Positions 1-5,491 of a stretch of DNA of 5,491 bases are shown here, in pieces. Every line of letters starts with the position of its first letter. The first letter of the stretch is position 1. A program made the position numbers and the translations under genes. Source of the DNA: Sulfurovum sp. GTDB taxonomy: Bacteria; Campylobacterota; Campylobacteria; Campylobacterales; Sulfurovaceae. Location of the stretch: the NCBI GenBank assembly GCA_024763575.1, contig JANTFF010000067.1, forward strand, positions 1 to 5,491. The letters are read 5' to 3'. A model generated the notes under the pieces. It saw nothing but the letters and a program-made list of their open reading frames with translations, searched no databases and was not told where the DNA came from.

Positions 1-1548
1 CCAATACTTGATAATATGCAAGAGTATATAGTAGGATTAGAAGAGTTCTCTAAAAAAGTTACAAAAATCAAAAAAGATACAGATATATTAGATTTGCGTA
101 AATACAGTATCAAAGGGGTAAAAACAATAGATGATTATACTTTAGAGATAAATATCAAAGGTAAATACCCTCAATTTTTATACTGGCTTAGTATGAACTT
201 TTTTGCTCCTATACCTTGGGAAGCAGACCTATTTTATCAACAAAAAGGGTTAATTCAAAAAAATATAACTCTAAATACATACCCCATAGGAACAGGAGCT
301 TATTATCTAGCTAAAAACAATCCAAATCAAGAGATGATACTAAAAGTCAATCCAAATTTTCATAGTGAATATTTCCAAGGGGAAAAGTTACCATTTATCA
401 AAGAGGTAGTATATTCATTAGAAAAAGAGTCTATCCCATTATGGAATAAATTTCTCCAAGGATATTATGACGCATCAGGAATTAGCTCTGAAGCGTTTGA
501 CCAAGCAGTAGCTATATCATCTAATGGAGATATGGGTCTAAGTAATACTATGAAGCAAAAGGGTATTAAAATGAGTGGCTCAATTCAGCCTAGTATATTT
601 TATCTAGCATTTAATATGAGTGACCCCATAGTAGGAGGATATACCAAAGAGGCTCAAAAACTAAGACAAGCCATAAGCATAGCCCAAAATGAAGAGGAGT
701 ATATATCTATATTTATGAATGGAAGAGGTATTCCAGCTCAATCTCCAATTCCACCAGCTATATTTGGTTATCAAAAGGGAAAAGATGGGACAAATCCTAT
801 TATATATCATTGGGTTAATGGAAAAAGAGTTAGAAAATCTATAGAGTATGCCAAAAAACTATTAGCCGAGGCAGGATACCCAAATGGAGTATCTAAAAAG
901 ACAGGAAAACCATTAGTTTTATATTATGATACAACCTCAAGTGGAGCAGATGATAGGGCATTACTTGATTGGAGAAGAAAACAGTTTGAAAAGTTAGGTA
1001 TCCAATTAGTTATAAGAGCTACTGATTATAACCGTTTCCAAGACAAAGTAAGAAAAGGCAAAGCTCAACTATTCTCATGGGGTTGGAATGCAGATTATCC
1101 AGACCCTGAAAACTTCTTATTTCTATTATATGGTAAAAATGCAGTAGTAAATACAAATGGAGCAGGGATTAATAGCTCAAACTATCAAAATCCAAAATTT
1201 GATAAACTATTTGAAGAGATAAAAACTATGTCAAACTCCCCAGAGAGATTAGAAAAAATCAAAGAGATGATAGCCATAATACAAAAAGATAGTCCATGGG
1301 TATGGGGAATACATCCTAAATCACTATCACTATATCACTCTTGGTTTTCTAATATTTTTCCAAATGCTATGGCAAACAATACCCTAAAATATAAAAAGAT
1401 AGATGGTAAGCTTAGATACAAAAAGATAGAGGAGTGGAATAAGCCTATTTTAATGCCTATGGTAGTTTTTATTCTATTTTTAGTTTTGATTAGTTATCCT
1501 TTGTATAGGGCTTATCAGAATAGACAAAGAGCTGTAATTGGAGAATAA
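1..1548 (+). CDS. Peptide-type ABC transporter substrate-binding protein (SBP_bac_5 / OppA-DppA family), membrane-anchored, 5'-partial
   Basis: Periplasmic ligand-binding component of a peptide/opine/nickel-family (cluster C) ABC importer. The reading frame is open to the left edge: bases 1-15 encode PILDN in frame before the ATG at 16, and family landmarks begin mid-domain, so that ATG is an internal methionine and the signal peptide and perhaps 100-200 residues lie outside. Counting from the ATG at 16, landmarks are PIGTGAYYL (90-98), the central LRQAISIAQN and IPAQSPIPPAIFGY block (216-252), YAKKLLAEAGYPNG (278-291), and WGWNADYPDPENF (355-367), all typical of SBP_bac_5. The C-terminus has a hydrophobic segment (about 477-498, from PILMPMVV to SYPLY) followed by an Arg-rich tail (RAYQNRQR). 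This predicts a C-terminal inner-membrane anchor with the tail in the cytoplasm, unlike soluble OppA/DppA. No cysteine is visible. It is the first visible gene of the operon, 6 bases before permease 1. The family is certain; a peptide substrate is only inferred. Confidence 0.93.
   Translation, partial: PILDNMQEYIVGLEEFSKKVTKIKKDTDILDLRKYSIKGVKTIDDYTLEINIKGKYPQFLYWLSMNFFAPIPWEADLFYQQKGLIQKNITLNTYPIGTGAYYLAKNNPNQEMILKVNPNFHSEYFQGEKLPFIKEVVYSLEKESIPLWNKFLQGYYDASGISSEAFDQAVAISSNGDMGLSNTMKQKGIKMSGSIQPSIFYLAFNMSDPIVGGYTKEAQKLRQAISIAQNEEEYISIFMNGRGIPAQSPIPPAIFGYQKGKDGTNPIIYHWVNGKRVRKSIEYAKKLLAEAGYPNGVSKKTGKPLVLYYDTTSSGADDRALLDWRRKQFEKLGIQLVIRATDYNRFQDKVRKGKAQLFSWGWNADYPDPENFLFLLYGKNAVVNTNGAGINSSNYQNPKFDKLFEEIKTMSNSPERLEKIKEMIAIIQKDSPWVWGIHPKSLSLYHSWFSNIFPNAMANNTLKYKKIDGKLRYKKIEEWNKPILMPMVVFILFLVLISYPLYRAYQNRQRAVIGE
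1540..1545 (+). promoter_or_regulatory. Ribosome binding site for permease 1, inside the end of the upstream gene
   Basis: GGAGAA lies 9 bases before the ATG at 1555 and is made of the last two sense codons of the substrate-binding protein gene. Its position fixes the permease start and means ribosomes finishing the upstream gene sit over this initiation site, which suggests translational coupling. Confidence 0.65.
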
Positions 1549-1554
1549 AACTAG

Positions 1555-2532
1555 ATGTTAAGCTATATAATAAAACGAATACTATACGCAATACCAATTC
1601 TAATTGGTGTAAACCTCATTACATTTATGCTATTTTTTATGGTAAATACACCTGATGATATGGCAAGAAGTCAATTAGGAGCTAAACAGGTAACTCCACA
1701 GATGATAGAGGCATGGAAAGAACAAAAAGGTTATGATAAACCACTATTTATCAATGAGAAGGCTAAAGGAGTTGATAAAATCACAGATACACTATTTGTT
1801 CAAGAGTCAATTAAACTTTTTAGTTTTGATTTTGGTTTTTCTGATTCTAATCGTAATATAGCTCAAGATATAAAACAGAGAATGATGCCAAGTCTAGCTA
1901 TTGCTCTGCCTACATTTATTATAGCACTTGTTACTAATATATCTTTGGCTTTGCTTCTTGTACTTTTTAGAGGTTCTGTTTTGGATACAAGTATGATGAT
2001 AATTGCTGTCATGATTATGTCTATATCGTCTCTATTTTATATTATTGCAGGACAAGTTATATTTTCCAAACTTTGGCATTGGGTTCCAATATCTGGTTAT
2101 GAGAGTGGTTGGGGTGCTATTAAGTTTGTGATACTGCCTATAATGATAGGTGTATTTGCAGGGATTGGTTCTAGTGTTAGATGGTATAGAAGTCTGTTTT
2201 TAGAAGAGATAAACAAAGACTATATACGAACAGCAAGAGCTAAAGGGCTTAGTGAAATATCTGTACTATTTAAACATCTACTACCCAATGGTATGTTACC
2301 AATTTTAACAGGAGTAGTAGTAGTTATACCTACACTTTTTATGGGAAGTTTGATTATGGAGTCATTTTTTGGAATACCTGGGCTTGGAAGTTATACTATA
2401 GATGCGATTAAAGCACAAGATTTTGCTATTGTAAAGGCTATGGTATTTTTGGGTTCAGTTCTTTATATTATTGGGCTTATTTTAACAGATATCTCTTATA
2501 CACTATTTGACCCTAGAGTTAAACTCAACTAA
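1555..2532 (+). CDS. Peptide-type ABC transporter permease, DppB/OppB/YejB family
   Basis: Inner-membrane subunit forming half of the translocation channel. The 325-residue length is normal for DppB/OppB. Predicted membrane segments are at about 9-30, 114-138, 146-170, 190-208, 248-270 and 292-313, the six expected. Between segments 1 and 2 is a periplasmic region of about 80 residues ending in FSFDFGFSDSN and IKQRMMPSLAIALPT, matching the family's GDLG..S / RLP.TL pattern. The cytoplasmic EAA coupling loop is at 217-245, with YIRTARAKGL (223-232), the invariant Gly231, and LLPN (242-245); it should dock on the ATPase. The tail has FFGIPGLGSYTIDAI (271-285) and ends DPRVKLN, both hallmarks of the family. 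The ATG at 1555 is supported by GGAG 9 bases upstream and by the conserved N-terminus leading straight into segment 1. It contains no cysteine. Substrate specificity cannot be read from this subunit. Confidence 0.95.
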   Translation: MLSYIIKRILYAIPILIGVNLITFMLFFMVNTPDDMARSQLGAKQVTPQMIEAWKEQKGYDKPLFINEKAKGVDKITDTLFVQESIKLFSFDFGFSDSNRNIAQDIKQRMMPSLAIALPTFIIALVTNISLALLLVLFRGSVLDTSMMIIAVMIMSISSLFYIIAGQVIFSKLWHWVPISGYESGWGAIKFVILPIMIGVFAGIGSSVRWYRSLFLEEINKDYIRTARAKGLSEISVLFKHLLPNGMLPILTGVVVVIPTLFMGSLIMESFFGIPGLGSYTIDAIKAQDFAIVKAMVFLGSVLYIIGLILTDISYTLFDPRVKLN

Positions 2533-2535
2533 GGA
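2530..2535 (+). promoter_or_regulatory. Ribosome binding site for permease 2, overlapping the permease 1 stop codon
   Basis: TAAGGA combines the TAA stop of permease 1 with a Shine-Dalgarno core, 5 bases before the ATG at 2541. It decides the start of the long N-terminal extension of permease 2, since the next in-frame ATG (2571) falls inside the first hydrophobic segment. Confidence 0.7.
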
Positions 2536-2540
2536 TAAAA

Positions 2541-3857
2541 ATGAAACTAACTCTATTATGGACAGATATTATGGTATGGATTTTACTATTTTCTATTATT
2601 GGTTGGGGGTGGGTTATTTCACATTCTCCACAAGTTAAAAAACAGTGGCATACTATTTTCAAATCATCTATTGCTATGGCTTCGGCTATTGTTTTACTCT
2701 TTTATCTATTTTTTGCACTTCTTGATTCAGTTCATTTTAGGTTCAAGATGGACTCATCAGATAACTACCAAAGCAGTATGGTAAGTCTATTGGATATGGC
2801 ATTTGAACATAGGATTAAAAATAAAGAGAGAACATACTCAGCTCCATTTGCATTAACAGAGTATTCTAAAGATATATCAGTTGATAAAAATAATGGTACT
2901 ACAACACAAATTTATAAACCTCTAAAGTATGTCCATAAAGGTAATATTGTTCTAAACTCAATTAAAGCTATAGTTATAGGGGGGATTATTAGTTTCTTAT
3001 TAATTTGGTTGCATATAAAATATTATAGAAAAAAAGATAGTGATATACCTTGGAGAGTTGCTTATATTTCACTTTCTATACTTATTACTATTTTTAGTTG
3101 GCTATATATTATGAGTTTTGATTATCATGTATTAGGAACAGATAAAGTTGGTGGAGATGTACTATATCAGAGCCTAAAAAGCATACGAACAGGTGTTCTA
3201 ATAGGAGTTTTGACAACTTTAGTTATGTTACCTATGGCTATAGCATTAGGAGTTAGTGCAGGATTTTTTAGGGGTTGGATAGATGATATTATTCAATATA
3301 TATATACTACTCTAAATTCAATCCCTAGTGTACTATTAATCGCTGCAACTGTACTTTTGATGCAAGTAGTTATGGATAATCACCCTCAATGGTTTGAGAC
3401 TACACTAGAGAGGTCTGATTTGAGACTACTATTTTTAGTTATAATCTTAGGAGTAACATCATGGACAGGGCTTTGCCGACTACTTAGAGCTGAAACTCTT
3501 AAAATATCACAAATAGAGTTTGTAACAGCATCTAAAGCTTTTGGGGTTAGTTCATTTGGAATTATTAGAAAACATATTATCCCTAATCTTATGCATATTA
3601 TATTAATATCAGTTGTACTTGATTTTAGTGGATTGGTTTTGGCTGAAGCTGTTTTATCTTATGTAGGTGTAGGTGTTGACCCTACTATGTATAGCTGGGG
3701 AAATATGATAAATCAAGCACGATTAGAGATGGCTAGAGAGCCTATGGTTTGGTGGTCTCTATTTTCCTCTTTTGTGTTTATGTTTGTATTGGTTTTATCG
3801 GCTAATCTATTTTCAGATAGAGTTCAAACGGTACTTGACCCTCGTAATGATGTTTGA
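2541..3857 (+). CDS. Peptide-type ABC transporter permease, DppC/OppC/YejE family, with N-terminal membrane extension
   Basis: Second channel-forming inner-membrane subunit. At 438 residues it is well over the roughly 280-340 usual for DppC/OppC/YejE. The canonical core starts at about residue 170: a membrane segment (172-192), then HVLGTDKVGGDVL (196-208), matching the family's HPLGTDxxGRDVLSR except that Gly205 replaces the usual Arg. Further segments are at about 214-240, 256-278, 295-313, 350-372 and 404-424. The EAA loop FVTASKAFGVSSFG...IIPN is at 327-349, and the tail VLDPRNDV is typical. The extra N-terminus adds hydrophobic segments at about 8-28, 42-62 and 141-159, with a polar loop at 63-138. 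Positive residues in 32-41 and 161-172 place those loops inside, so the N-terminus is predicted outside and the 63-138 loop periplasmic. The start is supported by TAAGGA 5 bases upstream. It ends with tandem in-frame stops (TGA TAG). The family is sure; the role of the extension is unknown. Confidence 0.93.
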   Translation: MKLTLLWTDIMVWILLFSIIGWGWVISHSPQVKKQWHTIFKSSIAMASAIVLLFYLFFALLDSVHFRFKMDSSDNYQSSMVSLLDMAFEHRIKNKERTYSAPFALTEYSKDISVDKNNGTTTQIYKPLKYVHKGNIVLNSIKAIVIGGIISFLLIWLHIKYYRKKDSDIPWRVAYISLSILITIFSWLYIMSFDYHVLGTDKVGGDVLYQSLKSIRTGVLIGVLTTLVMLPMAIALGVSAGFFRGWIDDIIQYIYTTLNSIPSVLLIAATVLLMQVVMDNHPQWFETTLERSDLRLLFLVIILGVTSWTGLCRLLRAETLKISQIEFVTASKAFGVSSFGIIRKHIIPNLMHIILISVVLDFSGLVLAEAVLSYVGVGVDPTMYSWGNMINQARLEMAREPMVWWSLFSSFVFMFVLVLSANLFSDRVQTVLDPRNDV

Positions 3858-3858
3858 T

Positions 3859-3862
3859 AGGA
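3859..3862 (+). promoter_or_regulatory. Ribosome binding site for the dual ATPase
   Basis: AGGA, 5 bases before the ATG at 3868, begins within the second of two tandem stop codons (TGA TAG, 3855-3860) that end permease 2. It supports the chosen ATPase start and coupled translation of the last two genes. Confidence 0.6.
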
Positions 3863-3867
3863 TATAA

Positions 3868-5457
3868 ATGAACAAAATACTAAAAATAAAAAAACTAACC
3901 CTAAAAACCAAAAATAAAACTCTAATAGACTCTATAAGCTTTGATATAGAAGAAGGAGAGATATTTGCTCTAGTGGGTGAGTCTGGAAGTGGAAAATCTC
4001 TTACTTCTCTCTCTATTATGAGACTACTTCCTGATGCTATTAAGATAACTAGTGGGGATATATTACTACGAGATAAATCACTATTTAAACTACCTGAATA
4101 TCAGATGCAAAAAGTTCGTGGTAAAGCTATTGCTATGATATTTCAAGAACCTATGTCAGCACTTAACCCTGTTATGAGTGTAGGGGAACAAGTAGCAGAA
4201 GTTCTACGACTTCATCTAAATTTAAAAGAGGGTAAAATAGAAGACAAAGTTATATCTCTATTTGATGAGGTGGGTATAAAAGAGCCAAAACAGAGATATA
4301 ACTCTTATCCACATCAACTCTCTGGTGGACAGAAACAGAGAGTCATGATTGCTATGGCTCTAGCTTGTGAGCCTGATTTATTGATTGCTGATGAGCCTAC
4401 AACTGCACTTGATGTTACTATCCAAGCACAAGTTTTATCACTTCTAAAAGATATACAAAAAAATAGAAGTTTATCTATACTCTTTATTACTCACGATATG
4501 GGAGTAGTCTCTCAAATGGCAGACAAGATTGCTGTTATGCGTTATGGGCAGATAGTAGAGCAAAATAGTGCTGACAAGTTTTTCTCAAACCCTACACACC
4601 CATATACCAAACAGCTTTTAGCAGATGTACAAATAGTAAAAACTCAAAAAGAGATAACAACTAACCAAACTCTTTTAGAAGTTAGAGATTTAAAAGTATA
4701 TTTTCCTATAAAAAAAGGACTATTCCAAAGAACTGTGGGTTATGTCAAAGCAGTTAATAGAGTATCACTATCTATTCCCAAAGGTAAAACTTTGGCTCTT
4801 GTAGGAGAATCAGGAAGTGGTAAAAGTACTATAGGTGGAGCAATTTTAAGACTTTTGGATATTACAGAGGGAGAGATACTTTTTGATGGTACTGATATAG
4901 CAAATATATCACCCAAAAAACTAATGCCATATCGCTCAAAAATACAGATAGTATTCCAAGACCCATACTCAGCACTAAATCCTCGTATGAGTATAGGCGA
5001 GATTATTAGAGAGGGAATGATAAGCCTAAAGATAGAACCCAAAGATAAAGAGAGCCAAAATAGAGTTATAGAGGAACTTTTAGAAAAAGTGGGACTCGAT
5101 AGAGAACATTTTTATCGTTATCCTCATGAGTTCTCAGGTGGACAGAGACAGCGAATTGGAATTGCTAGAGCATTGGCTGTAAAACCTAAACTCATTATTT
5201 GTGATGAACCAACTTCTGCACTAGATGTATCAGTTCGTTCACAAGTACTTAAACTACTTAAAATTTTACAAAAAGAAGAGGAGCTTAGTTATCTATTTAT
5301 TACACATGACTTATCTATAGTTCCTATGATAGCTGATGAGGTAGCTGTAATGAAAGATGGTAAGATAGTAGAACAAGGGTTAGTTGAGGAGGTTATGGAA
5401 AATCCAAAAGAGGTTTATACTCAAACTCTTTTAGAGTCTGCTCCTAAATTAGTATAA
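3868..5457 (+). CDS. Dual-domain peptide-type ABC transporter ATPase (fused OppD-OppF, YejF-like)
   Basis: Cytoplasmic ATP-hydrolysing subunit that powers import; one chain supplies both nucleotide-binding domains. Its 529 residues match the length I recall for E. coli YejF. Domain 1 (about 1-255): Walker A GESGSGKS (37-44), Q-loop Gln93, signature LSGGQ (151-155), Walker B LLIADEP (171-177) with catalytic Glu176, ALD D-loop (180-182), switch His209. Domain 2 (about 268-529): Walker A GESGSGKS (313-320), Gln364, signature FSGGQ (422-426), Walker B LIICDEP (442-448) with Glu447, His480. Both sites look intact. The OppD/F C-terminal motif [11 protein letters not shown] (241-251) ends domain 1, and a degenerate copy, [11 protein letters not shown] (512-522), ends domain 2. 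Only Cys167 and Cys445 are present, both inside the catalytic cores, so the Fe-S cysteine cluster of DppD-type subunits is absent. It is the last gene of the operon, 10 bases after permease 2, and is followed at once by a hairpin. Very confident of family; the substrate is not deducible. Confidence 0.96.
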   Translation: MNKILKIKKLTLKTKNKTLIDSISFDIEEGEIFALVGESGSGKSLTSLSIMRLLPDAIKITSGDILLRDKSLFKLPEYQMQKVRGKAIAMIFQEPMSALNPVMSVGEQVAEVLRLHLNLKEGKIEDKVISLFDEVGIKEPKQRYNSYPHQLSGGQKQRVMIAMALACEPDLLIADEPTTALDVTIQAQVLSLLKDIQKNRSLSILFITHDMGVVSQMADKIAVMRYGQIVEQNSADKFFSNPTHPYTKQLLADVQIVKTQKEITTNQTLLEVRDLKVYFPIKKGLFQRTVGYVKAVNRVSLSIPKGKTLALVGESGSGKSTIGGAILRLLDITEGEILFDGTDIANISPKKLMPYRSKIQIVFQDPYSALNPRMSIGEIIREGMISLKIEPKDKESQNRVIEELLEKVGLDREHFYRYPHEFSGGQRQRIGIARALAVKPKLIICDEPTSALDVSVRSQVLKLLKILQKEEELSYLFITHDLSIVPMIADEVAVMKDGKIVEQGLVEEVMENPKEVYTQTLLESAPKLV

Positions 5458-5480
5458 TCGTAGGTTAGAAAACCCACGAT
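5457..5480 (+). terminator. Probable transcription terminator hairpin at operon end
   Basis: Arms ATCGTAGGTT (5457-5466) and AACCCACGAT (5471-5480) pair around the loop AGAA, giving nine base pairs with one A/C mismatch (5462/5475). The left arm begins at the last base of the ATPase stop codon. The following bases (ATAAATTATTT, to the window end) are AT-rich but not a clean U-tract, so intrinsic termination on the plus strand is plausible but imperfect. Read on the minus strand, the mismatch becomes a G-U pair and the stem is continuous, so it may serve, or mainly serve, a convergent gene to the right. Confidence 0.6.
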
Positions 5481-5491
5481 ATAAATTATTT

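Noticed and set aside
16..18. ATG at 16 as the true start of the binding protein
   Set aside because: The frame is open to base 1, no Shine-Dalgarno element precedes it, and no signal peptide follows it. The protein begins in the middle of the conserved fold, so this is an internal Met of a truncated gene.
2599..2784. 61-residue plus-strand open frame
   Set aside because: It lies wholly inside the permease 2 extension in another frame. Its hydrophobicity reflects the T-rich membrane-segment codons, and the overlapping permease has better start and family support.
3855..3860. Possible frameshift or recoding at the tandem stops TGA TAG
   Set aside because: The protein ends with the usual DPR tail just before the stops and the next gene has its own start and ribosome site, so these are ordinary terminators.
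3964..4880. Repeated DNA around the two GESGSGKS motifs (near 3976 and 4804)
   Set aside because: This is protein-level homology between the two nucleotide-binding domains, with diverged codons; it is not a recent DNA repeat or mobile-element footprint.
4740..5042. 100-residue minus-strand open frame
   Set aside because: It is antisense to the second nucleotide-binding domain of the ATPase, including Walker A and the Q-loop. Its sequence resembles no family I know and it looks like a shadow of conserved coding sequence.
1..5457. Naming the genes yejA, yejB, yejE and yejF
   Set aside because: The gene-family set and fused ATPase fit, but the anchored binding protein and the extended permease 2 differ from the E. 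coli system, so orthology and the microcin C role should not be transferred.

Overview
The window holds one tightly packed plus-strand operon for an ATP-driven importer of the oligopeptide/dipeptide (Opp/Dpp/Yej) type. The order is a substrate-binding protein (5' end cut off by the window), an inner-membrane permease of the DppB/OppB type, a second permease of the DppC/OppC type, and an ATPase with both nucleotide-binding domains fused in one chain. The genes are separated by only 6, 8 and 10 bases, each with a Shine-Dalgarno-like element touching or overlapping the upstream stop codon. They are therefore almost certainly co-transcribed and partly translationally coupled. No internal promoter is visible and none would be expected; the operon promoter must lie left of the window.

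The DNA is AT-rich (about one third G+C by eye), with heavy use of ATA (Ile), AGA (Arg), CTA/TTA (Leu) and AAA (Lys), and TGA is read as stop. This fits an AT-rich Gram-negative bacterium. Campylobacterota such as Sulfurimonas, Sulfurovum or Arcobacter relatives are my best guess, but an AT-rich gammaproteobacterium cannot be excluded from sequence alone.

Layout: 1-1548 substrate-binding protein with a C-terminal membrane anchor; 1555-2532 permease 1 (six membrane segments); 2541-3857 permease 2 (nine predicted membrane segments, three of them in an N-terminal extension); 3868-5457 dual ATPase; 5457-5480 hairpin, probably a transcription terminator. There is no gene-free stretch longer than a few tens of bases, and I see no tRNA, rRNA, mobile element, CRISPR array or attachment site.

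Inferred working model: the tethered binding protein captures a peptide-like ligand in the periplasm and hands it to the heterodimeric permease, and the fused ATPase couples to the EAA loops of both permeases and hydrolyses ATP. The parts are ordinary. The architecture is less so: a binding protein fixed in the membrane by its C-terminus, plus a permease with an extra N-terminal membrane module and a periplasmic loop of about 75 residues. From memory, closely similar four-gene sets exist in other Proteobacteria, so this looks like a conserved but little-described subfamily and not a wholly new system. The substrate is unknown.
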